Shown: in pieces, positions 8,346 to 17,515 of the stretch
How the letters are laid out: each line of letters starts with the position of its first letter
Position numbering within the stretch: the first letter of the stretch is position 1
Assembly (NCBI GenBank): GCA_937907395.1
Contig: CALCII010000011.1
Span: forward strand, 186,001 to 250,000
DNA: 64,000 nt
Reading direction: 5' to 3'
Source of the DNA: an uncultured Chitinophagaceae bacterium
GTDB lineage: Bacteria > Bacteroidota > Bacteroidia > Chitinophagales > Chitinophagaceae
Made by a program: the position numbers and the translations under genes
The notes under the pieces: generated by a model
What the model was told of the DNA's origin: nothing
What the model saw: only the letters and a program-made list of their open reading frames with translations
Database searches by the model: none

Positions 8346-11300
8346 TTATCGTATATTACTCACACTATTCTTTGCCGTATCATGTTTCGTTTTCAGCACA
8401 TTTGAAACGGTGGTGTATTGTTTTCCCAACAGGTTTAATGATTGTTGCAGTTGTGTGATTTGTGTTTCCAGTAATGCCAGTTTTTCATTTGCTGCAGCAA
8501 TGTTTCCATTCTGAAGATCTGTTTGAACAGCCAACAATGTACTGCGTGCATTTCTGATATTGCTCCTTGATGTACTTACGCTGGCTTTTGTTACCGGTGT
8601 TTCATTGCTCTGCAATTGTGCATCCAGTTCATCCAGTGTTTGTATCAATGAGCCGACAGAAGCAAGACCGGCATTTACTTTTTCTCCGAATGTAGCACCC
8701 TGTGTTTGTTTTGGGGTAGTTGTTTTTAACGACTGGCTGTTTTGTGTTGCTGTAATTTTTACAGTACTCCCACTCTTGCGTTGTTCAGTGGAATCTGCAT
8801 CGCCATTCCAGTCAATATCCACTGCATCATACAATACATAATTGGTTTCAACAGTGAACGTGTAATTGCCTTCTGTTAAGTTGGTAAATTCAAATTGTCC
8901 GTAGCTGTTGGTTTGCCGGCTCGTTACCAAACCACCTGGATTTTTGCCACCTTTAATATTAAGTCCGCCAATGGGATTCCCCGGCCGCAAAGCAGCACTA
9001 ACAATTCCACCGCCGGGAAGGGCACCACCCAGCAAGGAAGCGCCATTGCCTACAATCACTTCATTTATGCCATCCCCATCCACATCTCCAACGGACATGG
9101 GCATATTACTCGTAACCACATCCACAGGTGTAAATACTTCTTCGGGCAAACTGGTTCTGCTTACAGAAGAAGAAGAAGTTGCATCTGTACAAAGATTGCT
9201 TCGTGGGCTCCAGATTAAATCGGTTGCACCATCGCCATCCACATCAGCCACCTGAACAGAGAACTGAACAACTCCACTGCTTTGTTGCATATCAATATAA
9301 TCGCTGATGTCTTGTGTTTTACCATTGCTGAAGGTAGCAGTTGCCTGGTATGTATTGGATCCGGCATTTTTGGTAAAGTGGATGTCTTGCAAACTTGCCT
9401 TTCCTGTACCTCCTTTTCGTTGATTCGTTTGCGTTATGGTAAAATGCATATCCTGCATACTTACTTTTCCTGTTCCTCCTCCGGATCTTGCATTGGATGC
9501 TTCGGTTATATCACGAACTGTGCCATCAGAAAATGTTGCATTGGCACGAATCACGTCTGCCATACCATCACCGTCAGTATCTGCAACAACAAAATGCATA
9601 TCCTGCATACTCACTTTTCCGGTTCCTCTGCGGTTTGCATTGTTATAAATAATATGCTGCCATGTTTCCTGAGGTGCTACAATTTTTCCCGCCATATTTA
9701 AGTTGCCTTTTGCCTGGTAATAATCATATCCTTTTTTACTGAGATAAGTGCCGCTTACTTCTACAGAATAATTTCCAATGGGTACATTGGCAAACCAGTA
9801 TTCGCCACATGTATTTGTAACAGTGGTTGCTGCAACAGCTCCTGTGTTTCTATCGATGAGATTTACTGTAAATCCTTCTGCCGTTCCATCGCAATCATTA
9901 TCATTTCCACCTGTTGAACGTTTTCCCTGGTATAAGGGATTTTGTCCGCTGTTTCCTTTGTCTTCATAAATGGGATTTTTAATCGTTGCCAGACAAGGAT
10001 TACAAACTTCCTCCTGCGATTGTCCATCGAAGAATACAGGTTGATATTGTCTCCGCCCGGTTGCTATTCCGCTGCTGGCTTCTCTGGCATAAAAGAATAC
10101 GGTTGCACCTTTTATAACAGGGGTGTTAGAACCTGCCATGCGACCTGTTGCCGCATAAGAGGCAGCTGCGGCGCCACTTCCTGTACCTGAAAGACCAGAA
10201 ACAGCACTGGATACAATACCGCTGCCTGGTAGAGAGGAGGTGATGACAATTTTTCCTGAAATAATAGTTCGTGCACCGGTACCCTGCGAAAGTGCGCTGC
10301 CTGCTGCATGAAGACCCTGGTTTACTTTTTCGCCAAATGTTGCGCCCTGGGTTTGTTTGGGTACAGTAACATTCATGGATATGCGGTTGGGCATTTGACC
10401 GTTTATCTTTGACTTATATTGAACAGCATCATCCGGACAAGCAAAGGTTTGTTCCTCTGTTGTACCATCGGGATGTGTTATTTTATTGGTAACAGGGCCG
10501 CAGTTCTGATAGGAGCGGTCATTCGACTGATTGGATTTTGTTTTTGATTTTAAAATGGCTGGCCTTTCGGGTTCAATAATATTTATATCATCTGTATTTG
10601 TTGTGCGGTCGTTACTTTGGTTGGACTTTGTTTTTGATTTGAGAACACGATTCGTTTGTCCGTCATCGTTACCTTCTGTTGTTCTGAAGTTGGCCGGACT
10701 CCATTGTTTTTGTTTGTTGCGAACCAGGCTGTACCGCACCGATACGCCACTTGCCAGGTTGGAAATGGTATTACTCACTAAAGAAGGAACGGTTCCTTCC
10801 AGCACACGTACATCATAACGGTTTACTTCTGTTTTAAACTGCATCATATTGGCAAACATACCCAACGAAAATCCATTGCCCAGCAGGTAATGAAACGAAC
10901 TGCCGGCATTCCATCCGAAACTGTTTTTAGAAACCGGTTCAATGCGAATGGCAGGACGGATTGTTCCCTGCTGTTGAACACTGAACGATGAAGGGGATGA
11001 AAAAACGATACCGCCTTTAGCAAACAGTTCCACCTGGAATTGGTTGCCCAGCCGCATTACCGGTCCAATCAATAGAAAAGGTGATTGTGCTCCGTTACTG
11101 TTGATGATGAGTTTATCTGTCTGGATATTATTACTGTGCAGATAGTTGTTGAGCTGATTGATGTCAAAACCATTTTTGAGAAACCCTGTGCTGATGCCCA
11201 GTCCGAACTTTCCAATGATATAATCGGCATTCACATGAAAGTTTAATCCGCCTTTTCCAAATAATGTGGAATCCTTGCTTATGGAAGAAGGATTTGTATA

Positions 11301-11417
11301 ACCACCACCAAAGCTGAAAGACAGCGTTGATGAAGAGTTGTTGGAAGATTGCTGGGCTGTTGCCGAAATGCTAAGGCAAAGCAACAGGCAAGCGCTGTGC
11401 AGTATCCGGTAATTCAT
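8346..11417 (-). CDS. Large secreted/outer-membrane protein with beta-barrel-like N-terminus, carboxypeptidase-like/SdrD-type domains and internal repeats
   Basis: About 1023 residues. The ATG at 11417 is chosen because it gives a clean signal peptide (MNYRILHSACLLLCLSISATAQ). Residues 25-240 look like an outer-membrane beta-barrel or porin-type domain. Two copies of KSKTKSNQSNDR follow. Two 16-residue copies of PKQTQGATFGEKVN bracket the middle and the C-terminus. The middle has CNA_B/SdrD-type beta-sandwich stretches (GEYWFANVPIGNYSVEV, YGQFEFTNLTEGNYTFTVE), three copies of GTGKVSMQDMHF or variants, and calcium-binding-like DVDGDGxxD motifs (ADVDGDGATDL, GDVDGDGINEV). The C-terminus is a helical coiled-coil tail. 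The probable role is cell-surface structure or adhesion. The function is unknown, and I do not recognise the exact architecture. Confidence 0.75.
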   Translation of the reverse strand: MNYRILHSACLLLCLSISATAQQSSNNSSSTLSFSFGGGYTNPSSISKDSTLFGKGGLNFHVNADYIIGKFGLGISTGFLKNGFDINQLNNYLHSNNIQTDKLIINSNGAQSPFLLIGPVMRLGNQFQVELFAKGGIVFSSPSSFSVQQQGTIRPAIRIEPVSKNSFGWNAGSSFHYLLGNGFSLGMFANMMQFKTEVNRYDVRVLEGTVPSLVSNTISNLASGVSVRYSLVRNKQKQWSPANFRTTEGNDDGQTNRVLKSKTKSNQSNDRTTNTDDINIIEPERPAILKSKTKSNQSNDRSYQNCGPVTNKITHPDGTTEEQTFACPDDAVQYKSKINGQMPNRISMNVTVPKQTQGATFGEKVNQGLHAAGSALSQGTGARTIISGKIVITSSLPGSGIVSSAVSGLSGTGSGAAAASYAATGRMAGSNTPVIKGATVFFYAREASSGIATGRRQYQPVFFDGQSQEEVCNPCLATIKNPIYEDKGNSGQNPLYQGKRSTGGNDNDCDGTAEGFTVNLIDRNTGAVAATTVTNTCGEYWFANVPIGNYSVEVSGTYLSKKGYDYYQAKGNLNMAGKIVAPQETWQHIIYNNANRRGTGKVSMQDMHFVVADTDGDGMADVIRANATFSDGTVRDITEASNARSGGGTGKVSMQDMHFTITQTNQRKGGTGKASLQDIHFTKNAGSNTYQATATFSNGKTQDISDYIDMQQSSGVVQFSVQVADVDGDGATDLIWSPRSNLCTDATSSSSVSRTSLPEEVFTPVDVVTSNMPMSVGDVDGDGINEVIVGNGASLLGGALPGGGIVSAALRPGNPIGGLNIKGGKNPGGLVTSRQTNSYGQFEFTNLTEGNYTFTVETNYVLYDAVDIDWNGDADSTEQRKSGSTVKITATQNSQSLKTTTPKQTQGATFGEKVNAGLASVGSLIQTLDELDAQLQSNETPVTKASVSTSRSNIRNARSTLLAVQTDLQNGNIAAANEKLALLETQITQLQQSLNLLGKQYTTVSNVLKTKHDTAKNSVSNIR
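9375..9629 (-). repeat. Three in-frame repeats encoding GTGKVSMQDMHF-like peptide
   Basis: Near-identical units of about 36 bases at roughly 9375-9412, 9442-9478 and 9592-9628 inside the surface protein gene. They are spaced irregularly by FG-GAP-like or unique sequence, suggesting recent internal duplication. Confidence 0.75.
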
Positions 11418-11513
11418 GAGTTGGGTTTTTATGCAGTGACAAAATAGAAAATATAATACGGGAATCAAAGCGGTTCTGATTTCTTTTACATACAGGCTTA
11501 CCTGCAGAAACTC

Positions 11514-11521
11514 TATTTTTG
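11514..11521 (+). promoter_or_regulatory. Promoter -7 element TATTTTTG for the radical SAM gene
   Basis: Full match to TAnnTTTG, 19 bases upstream of the ATG at 11541. Confidence 0.5.
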
Positions 11522-11540
11522 CCGAAATTGAAAACGCTGC

Positions 11541-13184
11541 ATGCGCCTGCTACTTACCACGCTTAATGCGAAATACATTCACATGAATTTAGCCATACGG
11601 ATTTTGTATGAGCTGAATAAGCAACATGCAGGCTTGCAATGGAAGGAATTCACCATCCGGCAAAAACCGGAAGATATTGCCGGGGATTGTGCAGAATACG
11701 ATGTGGTGGCATTCAGTTGTTATATCTGGAATATTACCCAAACCCTGAAAGTGTGTGAAGCGATCAAGGCCATCAATCCACAGGTAAAAATTTTATTAGG
11801 CGGACCTGAAGTAAGTTACGACTGGCAGGAGGTGATCCGGAATGAAGCTGTCGATTATATCATTTCAGGTGAAGGTGAAATACCGTTTCATGAGTTTCTT
11901 ACACATTATCCCAATGTGGAACAGGTGCCTAACCTGGTGTACAAACAAAAGGGAGAAGTAATTTATCATGAGCGCAATGTTACTTATGATGTAAGCAATT
12001 TCATAGGAGTAAATCCGTATATCAACGATCCGGTTGAAGAGTTAGCAACGAAAGTGAGTTATATTGAAACCAGCCGTGGTTGTCCGTATAAATGTGAGTT
12101 CTGCCTGGCCAGTCTGGATAACAATGTTCGTTACCTGCCAATGGCTGATATCAAGAGGAATTTATTATACCTGATGCAGCACGGACGGGTGATTAAGTTC
12201 CTCGATCGTACGTTTAATATGAAACGTGATTTCACGCTGGATGTGTTTCAGTTCATATTAGATCATTACCGGCCGGGAAATGTGTTTCAGTTTGAGATTA
12301 CTGCCGATATTCTTCATCCCGATATTATCAAATTCATCAACGAGAAAGTACCGAAAGGATTGTTCCGTTTTGAAATTGGAATTCAAACCGTGAACCAGAA
12401 AGCGAATCTGGAAGTAAGCCGTAAACAGAATTTTGAAAAAACGAAAAGCATTATCAAACAGGTGGAAGACAAAGTGGAACTGCACCTGGATTTGATTGTG
12501 GGATTACCACTCGATTATTTTGAAGATATTAAATACAGTTTTGAAGAAGTGTTCAAACTCTTTGCTCCGGAGTTACAATTGGGCTTTTTAAAATTTTTGA
12601 AAGGAACACCGGTGCGTCATAAGAGCGATCAACACGGATATGTATATGATCCCGTAGCTCCTTACCAGATTATTGAAAGTAAATACCTGAGCCGTGAAGA
12701 ACTGCGTTTGATTGAAATTGTGGAAGAAGCACTGGAAGTGTACTGGAACAAAGGAAGAGCCAAACGAACCTTAAAATATGTAACAGCACAGTACAGTGTG
12801 TTTGATTTCCTGAAAGGGTTGGGTTTGTATTTTGAACAGCATTCCGATTTTCATCGCCACGATCTTACGGATGTCTATCAACTCTTGTTTGATTTTGCAC
12901 GGCAACAGTACCCGCAGGATACAGTAATGCAGCAGCTCATTACCATTGATTATTACCTGCAACATAAAATAAAACCAAAGATGCTGCTCTTGCCCGAAGT
13001 GGAAGAAGCAACAAAGAATAAAATCATTGAACAGCGGCAACTCAATCATCATAAGAACCGCTATGTGCTGTTGCCGGTGCATTTCAACTGGAGAGCCATG
13101 GCAGATGAGAACAAGGTTGTTCCTGTTGATGAGTTATTGATTCTGCAGTTTGATGGGAAGAATATCCCGGAAGTAATACAGTAA
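11541..13184 (+). CDS. B12-binding domain radical SAM protein (DUF4080 C-terminus)
   Basis: A 547-residue protein. Residues 1-135 form a cobalamin-binding-like Rossmann fold (VVAFSCYIWNITQTL, KILLGGPEVSY). Residues 175-400 are the radical SAM core with the cluster motif in ETSRGCPYKCEFC, a CxxxCxxC triad that binds the 4Fe-4S cluster and cleaves S-adenosylmethionine. The C-terminal 150 residues match the DUF4080 type. Family members include methyltransferases and other radical enzymes; the substrate is unknown. The gene stands alone between a divergent surface protein gene and a 249-base spacer, with its own promoter. Confidence 0.88.
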   Translation: MRLLLTTLNAKYIHMNLAIRILYELNKQHAGLQWKEFTIRQKPEDIAGDCAEYDVVAFSCYIWNITQTLKVCEAIKAINPQVKILLGGPEVSYDWQEVIRNEAVDYIISGEGEIPFHEFLTHYPNVEQVPNLVYKQKGEVIYHERNVTYDVSNFIGVNPYINDPVEELATKVSYIETSRGCPYKCEFCLASLDNNVRYLPMADIKRNLLYLMQHGRVIKFLDRTFNMKRDFTLDVFQFILDHYRPGNVFQFEITADILHPDIIKFINEKVPKGLFRFEIGIQTVNQKANLEVSRKQNFEKTKSIIKQVEDKVELHLDLIVGLPLDYFEDIKYSFEEVFKLFAPELQLGFLKFLKGTPVRHKSDQHGYVYDPVAPYQIIESKYLSREELRLIEIVEEALEVYWNKGRAKRTLKYVTAQYSVFDFLKGLGLYFEQHSDFHRHDLTDVYQLLFDFARQQYPQDTVMQQLITIDYYLQHKIKPKMLLLPEVEEATKNKIIEQRQLNHHKNRYVLLPVHFNWRAMADENKVVPVDELLILQFDGKNIPEVIQ

Positions 13185-13433
13185 AGCAAACAGCAACTTT
13201 TTTACATTAAAGGTTCGGGGGTGGAAAATTGTTGCCCTGATTCTTTTAAACCTTTTTTGCTCCGGATAGTCGGAGGGTTTTAGTAAAGGATTCATAAAGG
13301 CTTGATAAAGACAGCAAAAGGCGTTACCTGTTGATTGTCATAGTTACGTCAATCCATAAGAGTTGTTATAGATACAAGTACTTATAATTTTCTTTGGCAC
13401 AATCCTTGTAAAACTGTAAGAAAAAGTTCACTT

Positions 13434-14123
13434 ATGAAGAAAATCTTAATTACCGGATTATTTGTGGCAGCCTTTATAATGGGCGTAAACGCACAAACTT
13501 ATGTACTGGGCGGATTAAACCTGGCGAATATTACAAAAGATGCCAGCGGAACTACAGAAGATAATAATATACTGCCCAGTTTTCATGCAGGTGTTATTTC
13601 ACGTTTTGATATTACAAAGATTGTTGATCTCGAAGCCGGACTGTTACTCACAGGGAAAGGTGCAAAAGCAGAAACTTTTTTTACCGGATCCACAACTGAT
13701 AACTATATCAAATCAAAATTCAATCCTTTGTATTTAGAAGTACCCCTGAATGCAGTTATCAAAATTAATTCAAAGGAAGGCGACGGATTTTTTCTCCATG
13801 CAGGACCTTATGTGGCAATGGGTATTGGAGGTAAATCAAATGTGGAATCAAAGTTTTTAGGTGTTACCAGCACCAGCTCCGAAACCATTCAGTTTAACGA
13901 CGACGATCCCACCACCAGTGCACAGGAAAATGCAGCCTATGATCGGTTAAAACGATTCGATTTTGGTTTGAATATCGGAGGCGGCTTCCAAATGAAAGAT
14001 GTAATACTGCGGCTCAACTACGGACATGGACTGGCCAAGATCAATTCCATGGACGCCAGCAATACAGCCGATGATAAGAATAAGTACAGAACGATTTCTT
14101 TGTCGCTTGGATTTGTTCTGTGA
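13434..14123 (+). CDS. Outer membrane beta-barrel protein (PorT/OmpA-like small barrel)
   Basis: A 229-residue protein with a signal peptide (MKKILITGLFVAAFIMGVNAQ) and an alternating hydrophobic beta pattern to the C-terminus, ending in a strand ISLSLGFVL typical of outer-membrane insertion. GLNLANITKD and LEAGLLLTGKG match the porin-family/PorT-like barrels common in Bacteroidota. The ligand or role is unknown. A strong hairpin terminator follows 19 bases after the stop. The upstream 249 bases contain no gene and end in a short AT-rich promoter-like stretch (TTTTCTTTG near 13388). Confidence 0.85.
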   Translation: MKKILITGLFVAAFIMGVNAQTYVLGGLNLANITKDASGTTEDNNILPSFHAGVISRFDITKIVDLEAGLLLTGKGAKAETFFTGSTTDNYIKSKFNPLYLEVPLNAVIKINSKEGDGFFLHAGPYVAMGIGGKSNVESKFLGVTSTSSETIQFNDDDPTTSAQENAAYDRLKRFDFGLNIGGGFQMKDVILRLNYGHGLAKINSMDASNTADDKNKYRTISLSLGFVL

Positions 14124-14141
14124 GAAAAATATAAAGTAAGG

Positions 14142-14170
14142 AAAAGCCGCCTGATCAGGCGGCTTTTTTT
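14142..14170 (+). terminator. Intrinsic terminator after the beta-barrel gene
   Basis: Perfect stem AAGCCGCCTGATCAGGCGGCTT followed by a run of seven T. Being palindromic with A-rich and T-rich flanks, it can also serve the convergent dehydrogenase gene. Confidence 0.9.
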
Positions 14171-14184
14171 GTTTGACAGATTAA

Positions 14185-15183
14185 CTATACCAATCTTGAA
14201 ACCGCACCTTCCTTCAACACACCCTTTTCAATTCCATCAATATTGGAAAGTGTTACCTGTGCAATTTCTTCCAATGCTTCTTCGGTAAAAAAAGCCTGGT
14301 GTGCCGTAATCAATACATTGGGAAAACTCATCAGCCGCTGAATCAGGTCGTCATCAATAATATTGGAAGAAAGATCTCTGAAAAATAATTTTTCTTCCTG
14401 TTCGTACACATCAATACACAACGCACTCACCTGCTTTTTCTTCAACGCTTCAATCATATCGGCGGTGTTGATCAATCCGCCACGACTCGTATTGACAATC
14501 GTCACCCCGGGCTTCATTTGCTGAAGCGTGTCTTTGTTGATGAGATAATGGTTTTCTTTTGTGAGCGGACAATGAAGGGATATAATATCGGCCTGCTGCA
14601 ATAATTCTTCCATGGAAACATAGTTCACCCCTTTCGTTCCCAGAGAAGCATCGGGATACAAATCATAAGCCAGCACCTTGCAGCCAAAGCCCAGCATGAT
14701 ATTGATAAAAGCTTTACCAATTTTACCGGTGCCAATTACTCCCACTGTTTTACCATTGATATTTGTTCCCAGTAATCCGTTCAATGCAAAGTTCTGTTCA
14801 CGCACACGGTTGTATGCTTTATGTGTTTTGCGGTTGATGGTCATGAGCATGGCTACTGCATGTTCTGCCACGGCTTCGGGAGAGTAAGCAGGCACCCTGC
14901 ACACAGCAATATTGGATTTCTTAGCGGCTTCGAGATTTACATTGTTAAAACCGGCACAACGAAGTGCAATGATTTTTACGCCTTTGGCTGCAAGTGCGTC
15001 AATCACTTCTTCAGTAAGTTTGTCGTTAACAAACACACAAACAGCATCGGCATGAGTAATGATATTGATGCTATGCGGGCCAAGGTGTGTTTCGAAGTAA
15101 TCAATTTCAAAATCATACTCTTTGTTCAGTTTGTCGAAGAATAATTTGTCGTAAGGTTTAGCAGAAAAGAATGCGATTTTCAT
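14185..15183 (-). CDS. ldhA: 2-hydroxyacid dehydrogenase, D-lactate dehydrogenase type
   Basis: A 332-residue NAD-dependent D-2-hydroxyacid dehydrogenase. The Rossmann motif is GVIGTGKIGKAF near residue 147. The active-site Arg is in VNTSRGGLINT near 233, the Glu in DVYEQEEKLFF near 262, and the His in VLITAHQAFFTEEAL near 295. The EKLFFRD insertion is typical of LdhA-type D-lactate dehydrogenases, which reduce pyruvate to D-lactate in the cytoplasm. The substrate assignment is by motif likeness only. It has its own promoter in the spacer after the VOC gene and shares a terminator with the convergent beta-barrel gene. Confidence 0.9.
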   Translation of the reverse strand: MKIAFFSAKPYDKLFFDKLNKEYDFEIDYFETHLGPHSINIITHADAVCVFVNDKLTEEVIDALAAKGVKIIALRCAGFNNVNLEAAKKSNIAVCRVPAYSPEAVAEHAVAMLMTINRKTHKAYNRVREQNFALNGLLGTNINGKTVGVIGTGKIGKAFINIMLGFGCKVLAYDLYPDASLGTKGVNYVSMEELLQQADIISLHCPLTKENHYLINKDTLQQMKPGVTIVNTSRGGLINTADMIEALKKKQVSALCIDVYEQEEKLFFRDLSSNIIDDDLIQRLMSFPNVLITAHQAFFTEEALEEIAQVTLSNIDGIEKGVLKEGAVSRLV

Positions 15184-15217
15184 AATAAGGTTCTGTTGTT
15201 TGAAAAGATTTCAGCAG

Positions 15218-15225
15218 CAAAGGTA
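15218..15225 (-). promoter_or_regulatory. Promoter -7 element TACCTTTG for ldhA
   Basis: Full match to TAnnTTTG, 34 bases upstream of the ATG. It starts just after the stop codon of the upstream VOC gene, so ldhA can be transcribed separately. Confidence 0.5.
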
Positions 15226-15230
15226 AGACC

Positions 15231-15617
15231 TCAGCTTTCATATAATTCGATGGGCAAATCATCCGGATCAGCAAAAAAAGTAAATCGTTTGCCGGTGTAT
15301 TCATCGGTGCGGATCGGTTCTGTTTCCACGCCATGTTTATTTAAATGAGTAATACATGCTTCGAGGTTGTTTACTGCAAAGGCCAGATGACGCAAACCCG
15401 CTGCTTCCGGTCTTGATACACGATCGGGCGGATTGGGAAAGGAAAACAATTCAATGATATATGCTCCGTTCAACGCCAGGTCCAGCTTATACGATTGCCG
15501 CTCTGCACGATATACTTCCTGAATCACAGTAAGCCCGAGGATCTCTGTATAAAAACGTTTGGACGTTTCGTAATTCTTACAAATAATGGCAATATGATGA
15601 AGGGATTGAAGGTTCAT
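15231..15617 (-). CDS. VOC family protein (glyoxalase-like, YaeR type)
   Basis: A 128-residue vicinal-oxygen-chelate protein with two beta-alpha-beta-beta-beta modules. Metal ligands are plausible at His7/His8 (LHHIAIICKNYE), Glu in YIIELFSFPNPP, His in LRHLAFAVN and the C-terminal Glu in LPIELYES. This matches the YaeR/SMU_1112c subgroup, often listed as lactoylglutathione lyase-like but of uncharacterised substrate. It lies between a small membrane protein gene with a terminator and ldhA. A link to methylglyoxal or lactate metabolism is only suggested by the neighbour. Confidence 0.88.
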   Translation of the reverse strand: MNLQSLHHIAIICKNYETSKRFYTEILGLTVIQEVYRAERQSYKLDLALNGAYIIELFSFPNPPDRVSRPEAAGLRHLAFAVNNLEACITHLNKHGVETEPIRTDEYTGKRFTFFADPDDLPIELYES

Positions 15618-15650
15618 ACAGCTGTAAAAGTACGGGCAATCTGTTTCAAC

Positions 15651-15679
15651 AAAAAAAGGATCAGCAACGGATCCCTTTT
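15651..15679 (-). terminator. Intrinsic terminator after the PEGA-like membrane protein
   Basis: Stem GGATC/GATCC with A-rich entry and a run of seven U on the minus strand, beginning directly after the stop codon at 15680. Confidence 0.7.
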
Positions 15680-16087
15680 TTAAAGTCTTTCTGCCAGGCT
15701 CAGATATTTTTTTCGCCCCCAGGTTATGTAGTATACCAGAATTAAAAATGCAGGAATGACCAATATGATTAAATAGTCAACATCAAATAACAGTTTGGTT
15801 AAAAAATGAAGCGCTATAGCTGCGCCTGAAATGCGGGTCAGTAATCCGCCTGTTTTATTTCCACCAACAACAAAGTCTTTCGTTTCGCCATTCGAGAAAT
15901 GAACAGTTACTTCTTCGCTGCTGCACCAATCGATTTTTGCAATAATAGTATGTGTTCCTGCAATTGTTGCAAAATCTTTCGTTTCACCATTTGCAATAAC
16001 ACCAGCGAATCGTCCGTCGATAAAGATTCTGTAAGCACGAAAACGATTGGTGAATTCGTTGGTTCTTGTAATTCTGATCATAGCCAT
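15680..16087 (-). CDS. Small membrane protein with PEGA-like N-terminal beta domain
   Basis: A 135-residue protein. Residues 1-75 are beta-rich and resemble a PEGA-type sandwich: YRIFIDGRFAGVIANGETKDF and then HFSNGETKDFVV, with the NGETKDF heptapeptide repeated. Residues 85-125 are hydrophobic, enough for two membrane segments. The tail YYITWGRKKYLSLAERL is basic and probably cytoplasmic. The function is unknown. It is followed by a terminator and preceded by 33 bases separating it from the PDZ-hydrolase gene on the same strand. Confidence 0.75.
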   Translation of the reverse strand: MAMIRITRTNEFTNRFRAYRIFIDGRFAGVIANGETKDFATIAGTHTIIAKIDWCSSEEVTVHFSNGETKDFVVGGNKTGGLLTRISGAAIALHFLTKLLFDVDYLIILVIPAFLILVYYITWGRKKYLSLAERL

Positions 16088-16120
16088 TTTCTAATTTATC
16101 CGTCTTTTGAAAACGACGGG

Positions 16121-17497
16121 TTATTTGTTTAATATTTCCTGCATCCAGGTGCAGACATAGTCGAACACCTTGGGGTTAAACCGCTGTGCTGCATAGGAGA
16201 GATAGGCGGACATATCATGTTGTCGCCGGATGAATTCATCCATTGTTCCTATCTCTTCAAATGTATGGGTGGTGCCCGGAGCCAACCAGAAAGTACCACG
16301 GCCCGGATGAATTTTATTTACATAATTGATTAATGCCTGGTGATCCGTTGCATTGTTGGCAGCAATATCACACTCGCCATAAACTGCTAAAACGTATGAG
16401 TTTGTGTTGCGCCAGGCTTTGGTGAGATTGTGCTGATTGATTTCTTTAAACACCAGCGGACTTCTTCCCGATGCGCCCAGCCTGGTTGATGGATTGTAGC
16501 TGAGAATATTGGCAAGAGCCGATCGGCCAGCCGCAGTTTTGCAGATTTCATCCAACGATTTATGGTTATAAAAATAATCGTATATAAATGGCTTGAAAAC
16601 TTTGAGCGAATCACGTATTTCGGCTAAATCGGCACCAAATAACTGTAACTGTATTTCATAGGCATCTAACATATAATCCATCCATGGTTTAAAAACAGTG
16701 CCATACACAGCCACACCTTTGGGTTGAAACATTTCGGCAAGTAAAGGCGCTGTTACACCACCCATCGAATGTCCAAACAAAACAATCTTTGATGTATCCA
16801 CATAATCCAGCGTGAGCAAATGTTGATAGCCTGCTTTGTACATGTCCAGTTCTTCATCAAAGCCCATTGTTTCACAAGGAGACTGGTTTACATTATCGCC
16901 CATATCAGCTTTTTCCATCCGGTACACCGCAAACCCCCGTTCCACCATAGCATCGAGTGCCTGCTTGGTTTTATCCAGCGGCTGAAAATTATCCATGGAA
17001 TAACAAGGCAATCCCTGTAAAAAATAAATGGTGCCTAACGGTTTCTTATTCTTCAGTGTTTTGTAAATGGTTCTTACATATCCTTTTTTATAAGCAAACT
17101 CACCATAAACCACATCGGCAGTTGTGCTGGTTTCACGGGGACGCTCAACCGCTTTTGTTTTCAATACCTGTTGTTTATGGTTTCTGATCACTGTGATTTC
17201 CACCGGTTCTCCCGACCTCAGCAGTTTAGCTGCTGCAAACAGTTCATTGGGAACATTGATAATGGATTGGTTTACTTTTAAAATAACATCGTTGGGTAAA
17301 ACACCAGCTGCCGCTGCTGAGGTATTGGGTACCACAAACTGCACCATGGCTCCCTTCTGGTAATTGAATTTGTGTTGTAAACTATCGGGTACTTTTTGAT
17401 AAAATCCTACACCCAACCCGGCTTTTCGTTGTATGTTCTGTGAAAAGCCATTGAATATTGTTATCAAACAAATTGCTGTAAAAACTGTTTTCTTCAT
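16121..17497 (-). CDS. Secreted alpha/beta hydrolase with N-terminal PDZ domain
   Basis: About 458 residues with a signal peptide from MKKTVFTAICLI to near GFSQN. Residues 25-115 are a PDZ-like fold (GLGVGFYQK, VPNTSAAAAGVLPNDVILKVNQ). Residues 130-455 are an alpha/beta hydrolase: the nucleophile Ser in IVLFGHSMGG near residue 244, an acid in YGECDIAANN and the His in GTTHTFEEIG. The enzyme is probably periplasmic and acts on an ester or peptide; the substrate is unknown. An ATG five codons upstream at 17512 is only three bases from the preceding stop codon and is also possible. Tight spacing with the upstream receptor gene implies one operon. Confidence 0.82.
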   Translation of the reverse strand: MKKTVFTAICLITIFNGFSQNIQRKAGLGVGFYQKVPDSLQHKFNYQKGAMVQFVVPNTSAAAAGVLPNDVILKVNQSIINVPNELFAAAKLLRSGEPVEITVIRNHKQQVLKTKAVERPRETSTTADVVYGEFAYKKGYVRTIYKTLKNKKPLGTIYFLQGLPCYSMDNFQPLDKTKQALDAMVERGFAVYRMEKADMGDNVNQSPCETMGFDEELDMYKAGYQHLLTLDYVDTSKIVLFGHSMGGVTAPLLAEMFQPKGVAVYGTVFKPWMDYMLDAYEIQLQLFGADLAEIRDSLKVFKPFIYDYFYNHKSLDEICKTAAGRSALANILSYNPSTRLGASGRSPLVFKEINQHNLTKAWRNTNSYVLAVYGECDIAANNATDHQALINYVNKIHPGRGTFWLAPGTTHTFEEIGTMDEFIRRQHDMSAYLSYAAQRFNPKVFDYVCTWMQEILNK

Positions 17498-17515
17498 ATT
17501 TTTTAAGTTCATCTG

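Noticed and set aside
10518..10656. CRISPR-like direct repeats (KSNQSND units)
   Set aside because: Two in-frame protein repeats with irregular spacing inside a coding region. There is no array and no cas gene.
13259..13280. Weak hairpin CTCCG/CGGAG after the radical SAM gene
   Set aside because: Only five base pairs and a short T-rich tail, and too far from the stop to call a terminator.
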